A model generated the notes under the pieces. It was given only the letters and a program-made list of their open reading frames with translations. It had not been told where the DNA came from and ran no database searches. Of a stretch of DNA of 64,000 bases, positions 45,430-54,179 are shown in pieces (positions within the stretch are counted from its first letter, which is position 1; each line of letters begins with the position of its first letter). Both the position numbers and the translations under genes were made by a program. Source of the DNA: Haloechinothrix alba (lineage in GTDB: Bacteria; Actinomycetota; Actinomycetes; Mycobacteriales; Pseudonocardiaceae); contig NZ_FZNW01000014.1 in NCBI RefSeq assembly GCF_900188115.1, forward strand, positions 94,211-158,210, in the 5' to 3' direction.

Positions 45430-45497
45430 CTGCTGAGTAGGTGTGGCGTTGGTCGCATCCGCCACCGGATCGCCATCGCGCCTGCGCGCCGGATGTA

Positions 45498-45530
45498 GAA
45501 CGACGTTACGATCACAGGGTTATGTCGTTC
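45498..45530 (+). promoter_or_regulatory. Inverted repeat upstream of ilvD
   Basis: A perfect 7-bp dyad GAACGAC (45498-45504) / GTCGTTC (45524-45530) with a 19-base centre lies 55 bases before the ilvD start. The centre is AT-rich (GTTACGATCACAGGGTTAT). It could be an operator or part of the promoter; nothing identifies the regulator. Confidence 0.35.
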
Positions 45531-45584
45531 GAGTGGTGAAAGCCCTCACACGCCATCGCGATACACACCGGAGTCGATGATCTG

Positions 45585-47285
45585 ATGGAAAACAGCGAAG
45601 AAGCTCGGGTCGCGCGTGGGCGTAAACCCCGGAGCACGGAAGTGACGGGTGGTTACGAGCGCACGCCCGCGCGAGCGATGCTGCGTGCGGTCGGCATGAC
45701 CGACTCCGACTTCGAGAAGTCGCAGATCGGTATCGCGTCCTCGTGGAACCAGATCACCCCGTGCAACCTCTCGCTCGCCCGGCTGGCCGACGAGTCCAAG
45801 ATCGGGGTGCGGGACGCGGGCGGCTTCCCGATGGAGTTCGGCACCATCTCCGTCTCCGACGGCATCTCGATGGGGCACGAGGGAATGCGCGCCTCGCTGG
45901 TGAGCCGGGAGGTGATCGCCGACTCCGTGGAGTGCGTGGTGCATGCCGAGCGGCTGGACGGCACGATCCTGCTCGCCGGGTGCGACAAGTCGTTGCCCGG
46001 CATGCTGATGGCTGCCGCGCGGCTGGACCTGGCCTCGGTGTTCCTCTACGCCGGTTCGACGTTGCCCGGGCACCTGGGGGACAACGACATCACCATCCAG
46101 GACGCGTTCGAAGGTGTCGGGGCCTGCGCGCTGGGCCGGATCAGCACCGATGAGCTGGAGGAGATCGAGCGGCACGCCTGCCCGGGCGAGGGAGCCTGTG
46201 GCGGGATGTTCACCGCGAACACCATGGCGGCCGCAGCAGAGGCGCTCGGCATGTCGCTGCCCGGCAGCGCGTCGCCGCCTGCCCCGGACAAGCGGCGGGA
46301 CAGCTACGCGCAGAAGTCCGGCGAGGCCGTCATCGAGCTCATCAACAAGGGCATCACCGCCCGCCAGGTGCTCACCAGGGAGGCCTTCGAGAACGCGATC
46401 ACCGTGGTGACCGCGCTCGGTGGGTCCACGAACGCGGTACTGCACCTGCTGGCGATCGCGCGCGAGGCGCGTGTGGACCTGGACATCGACGAGTTCAACC
46501 GGATCGGCGAGCGTACCCCGCTGCTGGCGGACGTGAAGCCCTTCGGGCGCTACGTGATGAGCGACATCGACAGCATCGGCGGAGTGCCGGTGGTGATGAA
46601 GGCGCTGCTGGACGCGGGCCTGCTGCACGGGAACGTGCGCACCGTGACCGGCAGGACGATGGCCGAGAACCTCGCGGAGATCGCCCCGCCCGACCCGGAC
46701 GGCAAGATCATCGCCGCGGCGTCGTCCCCGCTGGCCGAGACGGGCGGGCTCACGATCCTGCGTGGCAGCCTCGCTCCGGAGGGGGCTGTGGTCAAGAGCG
46801 CCTCGCTGACCCAGGCTGTCACGGAGGGGACCGCGCGGGTCTTCGACGACGAGCAGGACGCGATGGCAGCGGTCACCTCGGGACGGATCAACCCCGGCGA
46901 CGCGGTCGTGATCCGCTACGAGGGGCCTGCGGGCGGTCCCGGGATGCGGGAGATGCTCGCGGTGACCGCGGCGATCAAGGGTGCCGGGCTGGGCTCGGAC
47001 GTGCTGCTGATGACCGACGGCCGGTTCTCCGGAGCGACGCACGGGCCGTGCATCGGGCACGTGGCTCCCGAGGCTGCGCACGGTGGGCCGATCGCGCTGG
47101 TCGAGGACGGGGACCGCGTCCGGCTCGACCTGAACGAGCGCACGCTGGACGTGTTGGTCGACCCGGACGAGCTGGCGCGGCGCAAGGAGAACTGGAAGCC
47201 GCGCGAGCCCCGCTACACGTCGGGAGTGCTCGCCAAGTACGCCAAGCTCGTTGGCTCGGCCGAGGACGGAGCCGTCTGCGGCTGA
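45585..47285 (+). CDS. ilvD: Dihydroxy-acid dehydratase
   Basis: This 566-residue Fe-S dehydratase forms the 2-keto acids of valine, leucine and isoleucine synthesis. Cluster cysteines are in [21 protein letters not shown] and the region [38 protein letters not shown] is the family signature near the C-terminus. The length is normal and the ATG gives the usual N-terminus. It stands alone here; no ilvBNC genes are in the window. A 7-bp inverted repeat precedes it. Confidence 0.95.
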   Translation: MENSEEARVARGRKPRSTEVTGGYERTPARAMLRAVGMTDSDFEKSQIGIASSWNQITPCNLSLARLADESKIGVRDAGGFPMEFGTISVSDGISMGHEGMRASLVSREVIADSVECVVHAERLDGTILLAGCDKSLPGMLMAAARLDLASVFLYAGSTLPGHLGDNDITIQDAFEGVGACALGRISTDELEEIERHACPGEGACGGMFTANTMAAAAEALGMSLPGSASPPAPDKRRDSYAQKSGEAVIELINKGITARQVLTREAFENAITVVTALGGSTNAVLHLLAIAREARVDLDIDEFNRIGERTPLLADVKPFGRYVMSDIDSIGGVPVVMKALLDAGLLHGNVRTVTGRTMAENLAEIAPPDPDGKIIAAASSPLAETGGLTILRGSLAPEGAVVKSASLTQAVTEGTARVFDDEQDAMAAVTSGRINPGDAVVIRYEGPAGGPGMREMLAVTAAIKGAGLGSDVLLMTDGRFSGATHGPCIGHVAPEAAHGGPIALVEDGDRVRLDLNERTLDVLVDPDELARRKENWKPREPRYTSGVLAKYAKLVGSAEDGAVCG

Positions 47286-47476
47286 CCCCGCCGTGTCGGC
47301 CGTCCCGACCCACTGTGTCGGTCCCCTCGACACCCCGAGTTGGGTCTCCCGGCACCGTGCGTGCGTTGGGCAGGCACCCTGCTTCGGGCTCCCGGCACGG
47401 CCGATGAGTTTCGTACGGGTCGCCGGTCTATCCCTGCGAGCAAGCCACCACGGGCTTACCGCACGGGAGGATCGAG

Positions 47477-47920
47477 ATGACCGGGAGATACGACGGGGGT
47501 GGCGCCGTGCGGACGCCGCTGCTCGGCAAGCGCGCCAACGTCGCGCTGTGGACCCTGCAAGTTCTCGCAGCGGCATTCTTCGCGCTGGCCAGCGCCTTGC
47601 CCAAGCTCATCGCGCATTCCTCGGCAGTCGAGATCTTCGACCGGATCGGCCACGGTACGTGGTTCATGTACCTGGTCGGTGCCCTGGAGCTGGCCGGTGC
47701 CGTCGCCCTGCTGATCCCACTGCTGTGCGGGGTCGCAGCGCTGGCGTTCATCGGCCTGATGATCGGCGCGTTCACGTACGAACTGGCCGTGTTGGGCGGG
47801 GAGAACGCCGCCACGCCGCTCATCGTGATCGTTGTGATGGCGGTCATCGCGTGGTGGCGCCGGGATCGCACGGCACGGTTGTTCGGCTTGCTCGCCGGGA
47901 GGGAAAGGGGACGGGCGTAG
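47477..47920 (+). CDS. DoxX family membrane protein
   Basis: This 147-residue protein has four membrane helices in the DoxX/DoxD arrangement: LWTLQVLAAAFFALASALPKL with the family's FxxxGxxK-like segment, YLVGALELAGAVALLIPLL, ALAFIGLMIGAFTYEL and PLIVIVVMAVIAWW. Related proteins associate with thiol or redox enzymes, but the function here is unknown. The ATG follows GGAGG. The limonene-epoxide-hydrolase-like gene starts 101 bases later on the same strand. The 191 bases before it hold nothing recognisable. Confidence 0.8.
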   Translation: MTGRYDGGGAVRTPLLGKRANVALWTLQVLAAAFFALASALPKLIAHSSAVEIFDRIGHGTWFMYLVGALELAGAVALLIPLLCGVAALAFIGLMIGAFTYELAVLGGENAATPLIVIVVMAVIAWWRRDRTARLFGLLAGRERGRA

Positions 47921-48021
47921 CCGTCCGGTTCCCGGAGTGGCCGCCGCGATACCGCAGCGGCACACCGTGCGACGCGGTACGGTCGGCACGGTTGTCCAGT
48001 CACGAGCCGCGGGAGGTCAGC

Positions 48022-48474
48022 ATGCCCGAACCGGTCGCTGCGGAGAGGACGCGCGAGATCGCCACGGTCGAGGAGTTCCTCGGTGCGCTCGAGGACTTCG
48101 ACCTGGAGCGTGCGCTGTCGTACCTTGCCGAGGACGTGGTGTACCAGAACGTGCCGCTGCCGCCGGCAAGAGGTATCGGCGCCGTGAGCAAGCAGCTGCG
48201 GCTGATGGTCCGGTACGGCACCGGTTTCGAGGCGCACACGCACCGCATCGCCGCCAACGGCGACACGGTGCTGACCGAGCGCACCGACGTGCTCATCGCG
48301 GGAAGCTGGCGTGCGCGGTTCTGGGTGTGCGGCACGTTCGAGTTGCGTGACGGGAAGATCGTGCTGTGGCGCGACTACTTCGACTGGGCCACGGTGCTGG
48401 CGTCCAGCGCGCGTGGCTGGGTCGGGGTGCTCGCGAACGCGATCCGTCGACGGGTGGCCGGCAGCCGTTCCTGA
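48022..48474 (+). CDS. Limonene-1,2-epoxide hydrolase family protein
   Basis: This 150-residue NTF2-fold protein is related to limonene-1,2-epoxide hydrolase (mycobacterial EphG type). The Arg-Asp part of the Asp-Arg-Asp active site is in VLTERTDVL and the second Asp in VLWRDYFDW, so hydrolysis of an epoxide by activated water is plausible. The N-terminal VEEFLGALEDFDLERALSYLAEDVVYQNVP is typical. The frame runs far upstream, but the ATG at 48022 has GGGAGG at the right distance. The substrate is unknown. Confidence 0.85.
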   Translation: MPEPVAAERTREIATVEEFLGALEDFDLERALSYLAEDVVYQNVPLPPARGIGAVSKQLRLMVRYGTGFEAHTHRIAANGDTVLTERTDVLIAGSWRARFWVCGTFELRDGKIVLWRDYFDWATVLASSARGWVGVLANAIRRRVAGSRS

Positions 48475-48555
48475 GGTGTCGCTCCGGCTTCTTCCCTCGT
48501 TCACCGGGGTAGGCGAGGGTGCGTCCAGGACGGTTGTCGAGGAAGGGACCGGGGT

Positions 48556-50445
48556 GTGAGCACACGAGGTCGGCGCCTGCTGCTCGGCGGTATCGCGGTG
48601 GCCGTGCTCGCCGGTGGTGCGATCGCCCCCGCGTCCGGCGGCGTGGCTCGAGCGGGGCTGCTGACCGCCTGCACCTCCGGTGACGCGGGTGTCGATCCCG
48701 GGCAGGCGCGAATCGGCGACATCCAGGGAACTACCCGCCTCTCCCCGCTCGACGGTGAGCGGGTCGAGGACGTGCCCGGCATCGTGACCGCACGGCGATC
48801 GTTCGGCTCCAAGCGCGGGTTCTGGTTCCAGGACCCGGACGGCAGCGACGACCCCCGCGCCAGCGCGGGGCTGTTCGTGTTCACCGGTGACACCACTCCA
48901 GAGGTGGAGCCCGGTGACGAGGTCGCGGTCACCGGCACCGTGCAGGAGTACTACCCGCGGGGTGAGGACGGCGGGCCGTACCCGTCGACGACGGAGCTGA
49001 TCGACGCGGAATGGACGGTCGCCTCGTCCGGCAACGCAGTTCCCGAACCGGAGCTTGTCAAACCCGACACGGTTCCCGGGGAACTGGCTCCGGCGCCGGG
49101 CGGCAACATCGAGGAACTGGAGCTGGAACCGGGCACCTACGCGCTGGACTTCTGGGAGTCCCGCGAGGGCATGCTCGGCGCCGTGCGGGACGTGCCGGTC
49201 GTCGGGCCGACGACCGAGTACGACGAGCTGTACGTCACCACGAAGCCCGAGCAGTACCCCAGCCCGCGCGGCGGGACCGTCTACACCGGATACGACAACG
49301 ACAACACGGGCGTGCTCAAGATCAAGCAGTTGATCCCGTTCAGCGAGCGGCCGTTCCCCGAGGTCGATACGGGCGACACGCTCGCCGGGGTCACCGCGGG
49401 CCCGGTCAGTTACGACCGTTTCGGCGGCTACACGCTGCAGGCCACCGAGCTCGGCGAGGTGCGGTCCGGAGGGCTGGAACGGGAGGTCGCCGGCGAGCAT
49501 GATGCCGATGAACTGGCTGTGGTCAACTACAACGTCGAGAACTTGTCCGGAGTGGACTCTCAGAAACGCTTCGACGCCCTCGCGCGGAGTGTGGTGGACA
49601 ACCTCGCGACCCCTGACATCCTGACCCTCGAGGAGGTGCAGGACAACACCGGCGCGGAGGGTGAGGGGGACGGCGTTGTGGACGCGGACGTGACGCTCGA
49701 CCGGCTCGCCGGCGCGATCGTCGATGCGGGTGGTCCCCGGTACGAGTGGCGGCAGATCAGCCCCGAGGAGGGGAAGGACGGTGGTCAACCGGGCGGCAAC
49801 ATCCGGGTCGCATTCCTGTACGACCCGGACCGGGTGACGTTCGTGGACCGTCCCGGCGGGGACGCGACCACTGCGGTCGAGGTGGAGTCGAGTGAGGGGT
49901 CCCCGCGGCTGTCGGTGTCGCCGGGCCGGATCGACCCGGAGCACCAGGCATGGCGGGACAGCCGCAAGCCGCTGGTCGGCGAGTTCGATGTGGACGGTCG
50001 GAGAGTATTCGTGATCGGAAACCACTTCAACTCCAAACGTGGCGACCAGCCGGTCCACGGGCGGTTCCAGCCTCCGGAGCGGGTATCGGAGGAGCAGCGG
50101 ATCCAGCAGGCCGAGCTGGTTCGGGGTTTCGTCGACGCGGTGCTCGACGTGGACGCGGAGGCGAACGTGCTGGTCGCGGGTGACTTGAACGATTACGCGT
50201 TCTCCCCGGCCGTTGGTGCGCTGACCTCCGACGGCGCGTTGGACGCCCTGATCGAGAAGCTGCCCGAGAACGAGCGCTACACCACCGTATTCGAGGGACG
50301 CTCCCAGGCGCTTGATCACATGCTCGTCACGCGTGCGGCGCGCGATGTGGAGTTCGAGGTGATCCACATCAACGCGGAGTTCCACGAACGGACCAGCGAC
50401 CACGACCCCACGCTCGTGCGGTTCCGGCCGGCGGGCGGCGACTGA
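48556..50445 (+). CDS. Secreted endonuclease/exonuclease/phosphatase-family nuclease
   Basis: This 629-residue secreted protein has a signal peptide (RRLLLGGIAVAVLAGGAIAPASG). An OB-fold-type N-terminal region follows (RIGDIQGTTRLSPLDGERVEDVPGIVTA, GFWFQDPDG), as in extracellular nucleases related to ExeM/NucH. The EEP catalytic domain starts at LAVVNYNVENLSG. It carries the catalytic Glu in ILTLEEVQDN, the basic VIGNHFNSKRGD, the Asp/Asn pair in VAGDLNDYAFSP and the final His in RTSDHDPTLVRF, so it should be active. The start is GTG. It probably degrades extracellular DNA or acts as a phosphodiesterase. Confidence 0.88.
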   Translation: MSTRGRRLLLGGIAVAVLAGGAIAPASGGVARAGLLTACTSGDAGVDPGQARIGDIQGTTRLSPLDGERVEDVPGIVTARRSFGSKRGFWFQDPDGSDDPRASAGLFVFTGDTTPEVEPGDEVAVTGTVQEYYPRGEDGGPYPSTTELIDAEWTVASSGNAVPEPELVKPDTVPGELAPAPGGNIEELELEPGTYALDFWESREGMLGAVRDVPVVGPTTEYDELYVTTKPEQYPSPRGGTVYTGYDNDNTGVLKIKQLIPFSERPFPEVDTGDTLAGVTAGPVSYDRFGGYTLQATELGEVRSGGLEREVAGEHDADELAVVNYNVENLSGVDSQKRFDALARSVVDNLATPDILTLEEVQDNTGAEGEGDGVVDADVTLDRLAGAIVDAGGPRYEWRQISPEEGKDGGQPGGNIRVAFLYDPDRVTFVDRPGGDATTAVEVESSEGSPRLSVSPGRIDPEHQAWRDSRKPLVGEFDVDGRRVFVIGNHFNSKRGDQPVHGRFQPPERVSEEQRIQQAELVRGFVDAVLDVDAEANVLVAGDLNDYAFSPAVGALTSDGALDALIEKLPENERYTTVFEGRSQALDHMLVTRAARDVEFEVIHINAEFHERTSDHDPTLVRFRPAGGD

Positions 50446-50520
50446 CGGCGGGCCCATGCGGCACGCGGTACCGTGGCTGCCGGTGGCGAGGTGGTTTCTG
50501 ACCGTGAGGAGTGGGCGGGA

Positions 50521-51303
50521 ATGCCGGACGAGTTCTCGCTGGAGGCGGCCGCTGTCGAGGTGATCGCCGAGTGGCTCGGAGTGCCGCGTAGCTGGCAACC
50601 GTTCGACATACCGCATCGTGGCGTGACGGTGGAGGAACGGCGTGCCTATGTCGGCAGGGTGTGGCAGCGGCTGCGCGAGGACGGGCTGACCGACGGTACG
50701 CGGGTCGACGGCGACGTCGAGGCCGCCCTGCGCGTGTGGACCGCGCCGGACCTGCTCGTCGTGGTGCGAGCGGAGCAGGACTTCGACCCGCCGCAGGTGC
50801 TCTACCGGGCGGTCGCGGGGCGCGAGCTGGGTGTGTTCTCCGAGCAGGTGGCTGAGTCGATCCGGTTCGCGCTGGTTCCTGCCGAACGGGTGATCGATCA
50901 CGTGACGGGCATGCTGCCGCCGCACAGGGCGCTGCCGGTCGAGCCGTGTTCGGTGCTGGTGGAGTCTGGTCGGCGGGTCACCGACACCGAGGAAGGCGCC
51001 GGGATGCCCACGGTGGCCGAGCAGGCCAGGCGGTACGAGCGGCGGGACAAGGAAGGTGTGCGGGCGTTCTCCCAGTGGCCCGTGGTCCTGTGCGGCGGGT
51101 TCGAGCTGTACCTGCGGGACCGCGGCAACCTCGGCCACGTCGGGACGATGCAGTTCTTCGACACCGACCGCGGCCGGTACGTGGTCGGTGTGCAACAGGC
51201 CGGGGACGGCAAGACACGGCTGAACTTCATCCCTTCGGACGGTTCGCACGTGGCGCGCTGGTTGCACGAGGAGGTCTCGTTCGCGCGGCGCGCCACGGGT
51301 TGA
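50521..51303 (+). CDS. ESX secretion-associated EspG-family protein
   Basis: This 260-residue cytosolic protein belongs to the EspG family, the chaperones that bind PE/PPE-type substrates of type VII secretion. Blocks are FSLEAAAVEVIAEWLGVPRSWQPFDIPHRG near the start, VYRAVAGRELGVFSEQ-type strands and the C-terminal FFDTDRGRYVVGVQQAGDGK. I chose the ATG at 50521 behind GAGGAG; a GTG at 50473 would add 16 residues. Downstream lie a helical WXG100-like protein and two DUF3558 proteins, a grouping seen in Pseudonocardiales ESX-related loci. No ESX membrane core genes are in the window. Confidence 0.85.
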   Translation: MPDEFSLEAAAVEVIAEWLGVPRSWQPFDIPHRGVTVEERRAYVGRVWQRLREDGLTDGTRVDGDVEAALRVWTAPDLLVVVRAEQDFDPPQVLYRAVAGRELGVFSEQVAESIRFALVPAERVIDHVTGMLPPHRALPVEPCSVLVESGRRVTDTEEGAGMPTVAEQARRYERRDKEGVRAFSQWPVVLCGGFELYLRDRGNLGHVGTMQFFDTDRGRYVVGVQQAGDGKTRLNFIPSDGSHVARWLHEEVSFARRATG

Positions 51304-51395
51304 CGTGGGGCGTGAGGCTCGTTGGCCGAATCACCCCACGGCGATCCCGGTACCCATTACAGTAGTGACCGGTTCTGTGCGGAGGGTGATATGTC

Positions 51396-51893
51396 ATGGC
51401 AGGTGGTGCGAGCTTCAGCGAGGACTCGTTGGCCGGTGACGGGGGTGACAACTCTGGTGCCGGTGCGGGTGCCGAGTTCCTGACGTCGGGATTCACCGCG
51501 GATGTCACCGACAGCGAGCAGGTGGAACGTTTCCAATCGGGTGCGGCCCGGTTGAAGGAGATGGCGAGCAACGGTCAGTTCGCGATCAACGAGGAAGGTA
51601 TGCGGCGCTACCTCAAGGCGATCGACCTGTTCCTGGATGGCTACAAGGATCAGGAGCTCAATCTCCGGCAGCTCACACAACGGGCGAAGCTCGGTTCGAG
51701 CCCGTTCGCGATGGAGGTAGCGGATCACAATGTCAAGGTGATCGACGGTGACGAGCAGTCGTTGATCCCGAACCTCGAGAAGATGAAGGCGGCGTTCGAG
51801 GATGCCAGGGAGGCGTTGCTCGCCGCCCGGCGGAACTACGACGAGACCGAGGAAGCGTACAGCATGACGTTCCGGAACATGGGGCTCGACTGA
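51396..51893 (+). CDS. Helical ESX-locus hypothetical protein
   Basis: This 165-residue protein starts with a disordered Gly/Ala/Ser segment of about 30 residues. The rest is mainly helical (EQVERFQSGAARLKEMASNGQF, then LEKMKAAFEDAREALLAARRNYDETEEAYSMTF), like a WXG100 or PPE-helical domain without a clear WXG motif. It is likely a type VII secreted or associated substrate for the EspG protein encoded upstream. The stop overlaps the next gene by one base (TGATG). The last 24 codons recur as a 74-bp duplicate at 52471-52544. Confidence 0.75.
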   Translation: MAGGASFSEDSLAGDGGDNSGAGAGAEFLTSGFTADVTDSEQVERFQSGAARLKEMASNGQFAINEEGMRRYLKAIDLFLDGYKDQELNLRQLTQRAKLGSSPFAMEVADHNVKVIDGDEQSLIPNLEKMKAAFEDAREALLAARRNYDETEEAYSMTFRNMGLD

Positions 51894-52459
51894 TGTGCGG
51901 CTCACGGACGCGGTTTGCGCAATTGTTCGTTGGGGCGACCGCATTCGTTCTCCTGGTTGCTTGCGCACAGTCAAGTGACGGTAACCCGTCCGCAGAACCG
52001 GCGGGCGATGAGAATAGGGAGCAGAACCGGCCGTCTGAGCCGGACAAGGCTGCCGAAGTGTTCGCCGGGGTCGAATCATGCGATCTCTTGGATGACGTGT
52101 TGCGCGGCGAAGATTTCCCACCAGGCGAGGAATCGACTGCTGGCGGAGAGAACGCATGTCAGTCCAGCAAGTCCGAATTTGCCGCAGTAGGTCTAAACCT
52201 GCAGTCTGACTATGCTTACGACGAGCTGAGTTACGCGCCGGAGAAGATCTTTCCTGGCGATGTTAACGATAGACCTGCCAATCAGGTCAGGGAAGCCATC
52301 GGTGCCGAGGGGTCGTGCGATGTGTCGCTTCATGTCGAGCCGAACTCGCGTGCGATTGTGTCGGTCTCATTGCGCGAGAGCGACACCGATGAGGCGTGTG
52401 CGTTCGTCGAGGAGCTGGCGGAGCGGTTGGAGCCGATGCTGCCCGGCGACGCTGGCTGA
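51893..52459 (+). CDS. DUF3558 domain-containing lipoprotein
   Basis: This 188-residue lipoprotein has a signal with lipobox LVAC, lipid-modified Cys at residue 24. After an acidic, Ser/Pro-rich linker comes the DUF3558 domain with its paired cysteines: SCDLLDDVL, ENACQSSKS, GSCDVSL and DEACAFVEELAERLEPML. DUF3558 proteins are common in Pseudonocardiales, often at ESX loci; function unknown. The ATG overlaps the helical-protein gene stop. The gene was duplicated: the copy at 52542 follows directly. Confidence 0.85.
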   Translation: MCGSRTRFAQLFVGATAFVLLVACAQSSDGNPSAEPAGDENREQNRPSEPDKAAEVFAGVESCDLLDDVLRGEDFPPGEESTAGGENACQSSKSEFAAVGLNLQSDYAYDELSYAPEKIFPGDVNDRPANQVREAIGAEGSCDVSLHVEPNSRAIVSVSLRESDTDEACAFVEELAERLEPMLPGDAG

Positions 52460-52470
52460 GAGCGGGTTGT

Positions 52471-52544
52471 GCCGCCCGGCGGAACTACGACGAGACCGAG
52501 GAAGCGCACAGCATGACGTTCCGGAACATGGGGCTCGACTGATG
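52471..52544 (+). repeat. 74-bp duplicated gene tail (remnant of the helical-protein gene)
   Basis: This stretch repeats 51822-51895 with a single mismatch (GCGCAC for GCGTAC). It encodes the last 24 codons of the helical ESX-locus protein and ends in the same TGATG junction. It marks the left end of a tandem duplication of about 650 bases. Near-identical 69-base right ends lie at 52380-52448 and 53032-53100. As it has no start it is a gene fragment, but it carries the RBS context for the second DUF3558 gene. Confidence 0.92.
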
Positions 52545-53111
52545 CGAGCATCATGGGGACCGGTCGGCTGGTTCGTGGCGGCATCGGCATCGCTGCTGAT
52601 CCTGGCCGGTTTCACGCAGGAAAGTAGTGGCGATCCGGGCCCGACCTCGGCTGGAGACCACTCCAGTCAGGGTTCGGACGGCGCGGACTCGGATGCCACG
52701 AGCGGTGATCCTCTCGACGGGCTGGAAGCGTGTGATTTGCTCGACGATGCGCTGGAGGGTGAAGGCTTCCCGCCGGGTGAGGTGGAGACCGCCGGCGGGG
52801 AGAACGGTTGCATGTCCAGTAAGTCGGGCACGGGTACTGCCGGACTGGACCTGCAGCCGGGGTACGTCTATGACGAGTTTGTGTTCGACAAGGAGAAGCT
52901 TCACCTGGGAACTGTGAACCAGCGGCATGCGATGCAGATTCGTGATGCCATCGGCGCCGGGGGTAGCTGCAACGTCTCCATGGAGGTGCGTCCCGACTCG
53001 CGTGCCGTTGTCGGGGTGAATATGCGGCACGGCGACACCGACGAGGCGTGTGCGTTCGTCGAGGAGCTGGCGGAGCGGTTGGAGCCGATGCTGCCCGGCG
53101 GCCCCGGCTGA
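52542..53111 (+). CDS. DUF3558 domain-containing protein, lipobox cysteine lost
   Basis: This 189-residue paralogue of the lipoprotein encoded just upstream has the same layout: ACDLLDDALEGEGFPPGE, ENGCMSSKS, GSCNVSM and DEACAFVEELAERLEPML. Its signal region reads LLILAGFTQES, so Phe stands at residue 24, exactly where the first copy has Cys24. One base (TTC against TGC) explains it. The protein cannot be lipidated there and is more likely an uncleaved membrane-anchored or secreted form. The middle of the gene has diverged while both ends are nearly identical to the first copy. Confidence 0.85.
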   Translation: MRASWGPVGWFVAASASLLILAGFTQESSGDPGPTSAGDHSSQGSDGADSDATSGDPLDGLEACDLLDDALEGEGFPPGEVETAGGENGCMSSKSGTGTAGLDLQPGYVYDEFVFDKEKLHLGTVNQRHAMQIRDAIGAGGSCNVSMEVRPDSRAVVGVNMRHGDTDEACAFVEELAERLEPMLPGGPG

Positions 53112-53177
53112 GAGCACGGTCTGCCGCGGTGCGTCGGGTGGCCCGCTCCCGTGCTCACTGTGGTGCCCCGGTGGTCC

Positions 53178-53483
53178 TCACCCCTGAAAAGCGCTGACCA
53201 GGGCTTGCAGCATCTGCTCGGCGCCGTGTGGTGCGGATACACGCAACCGTACGGCATCGCCCGTGTCGCGGATGTCGAAGTCGAAGAACGAGCAGCACCC
53301 CGACTCCTCCCGGACGAACTCGCGCACCAGGTGATCACTCCGGGACGCGAATGTCAGTACCGCGTGGCGGTCGTCTTCCCACTCGTATCCAGCCAGCTCG
53401 GCCGCCAGCGCGCGGTCGTTCTCGTCGCGGCGCCTGACGTCCTGCTCGCTCAGCTGGCAGGTGAACGCCTCATCGTCGGTCAT
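53178..53483 (-). CDS. Small Cys-Cys-motif protein divergent from MerR regulator
   Basis: This 101-residue soluble protein has a vicinal cysteine pair in FVREESGCCSFFDFDIRD and one further Cys near the N-terminus (FTCQLSE). I recognise the type: small proteins with a CCxFFxF motif that sit beside MerR- or ArsR-type regulators, with the pattern RLRVSAPHGAEQMLQAL near the end. A metal- or thiol-related role is inferred from the cysteines and the neighbour. It is divergent from the MerR gene, and the dyad at 53535 lies between the two starts. Confidence 0.7.
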   Translation of the reverse strand: MTDDEAFTCQLSEQDVRRRDENDRALAAELAGYEWEDDRHAVLTFASRSDHLVREFVREESGCCSFFDFDIRDTGDAVRLRVSAPHGAEQMLQALVSAFQG

Positions 53484-53534
53484 CCGGTGCCCCCTGTGTT
53501 GTCGTGGCGTTCGCTGATGCCGTGACGGTATTGT

Positions 53535-53550
53535 TTGAAGTGGACTTCAA
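53535..53550. promoter_or_regulatory. MerR-type operator
   Basis: TTGAAGTGGACTTCAA is a perfect inverted repeat of seven bases around a GG centre. It lies between the divergent starts of the Cys-Cys protein gene and the merR-type gene, as MerR-family operators do. I could not place the flanking -35 and -10 boxes with certainty. Confidence 0.65.
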
Positions 53551-53563
53551 GTCAAGGAGCGAC

Positions 53564-53944
53564 ATGAGCGGGACATTGTCGATCGGTGAGGTCGCCCGCC
53601 GCACGGGTGTCGCGGGTTCTGCGCTGCGGTACTACGAGCGGATCGGGCTCATCGTCTCGGAGGGCCGCGACGGCAGGGGCCGCTTCTACCGGCCCGAGGT
53701 GCTCGTTCGCCTGCGGGTCATCGGGTACTTCCGGCAGGCAGGCTGCACGCTCGAGGAGATCGCCGAGCTGCTGTCCAGCGGTGAAGGCTGGCATGCGCTC
53801 GCGCACCGCAAGCGCGCCGACCTCGAAGCCGGAATCCGCGCGTTGCGGCAGGCGCAAGAGCTGATCGACGCGGCCCTGGCGTGTGGCTGCGCGGACCTCG
53901 AGGGCTGCCCCGTGCATCACGAGTCGGCTGCCGACCCCGCATGA
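53564..53944 (+). CDS. MerR family transcriptional regulator
   Basis: This 126-residue regulator has the MerR winged helix at the N-terminus (LSIGEVARRTGVAGSALRYYERIGLI), the usual GRGRFYRPEVLVRLRVIGYFRQAGCTLEEI and a coiled-coil dimer helix. The C-terminus ends in a cysteine-bearing segment (LACGCADLEGCPVHH) that may bind metal or sense redox. The ATG at 53564 was chosen; the upstream extension crosses the operator. It probably regulates itself and the divergent Cys-Cys gene. Confidence 0.88.
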   Translation: MSGTLSIGEVARRTGVAGSALRYYERIGLIVSEGRDGRGRFYRPEVLVRLRVIGYFRQAGCTLEEIAELLSSGEGWHALAHRKRADLEAGIRALRQAQELIDAALACGCADLEGCPVHHESAADPA

Positions 53945-54179
53945 CATGATGCCGCGGGCACGTTGCCGTGCGCCTGGTTTGCCGAACCCGCAACGAGAAT
54001 TGCGCCCGTTGCCGGTGCTCCCGCATGGTTCACGTGCAGGTTGTCGCGATGCCCGGTCAATGGCGGGAGGGCTGGAAGCTGGTGGTGCGCGGCGCTGGCG
54101 GTGCGGGGGTTGACCGGGGCGCCGATGCGCGCACCGGCGATCGTCGCCGCGGCCCGCGACCCCACGGGAAGGAGTCCTT

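Noticed and set aside
45546..47576. 676-codon open frame antisense to ilvD
   Set aside because: It lies opposite a certain gene and has shadow composition (His/Gln/Arg-rich).
47428..51267. 1279-codon open frame antisense to DoxX, epoxide hydrolase, nuclease and espG genes
   Set aside because: All four plus-strand genes are well supported by family motifs; the antisense frame has none.
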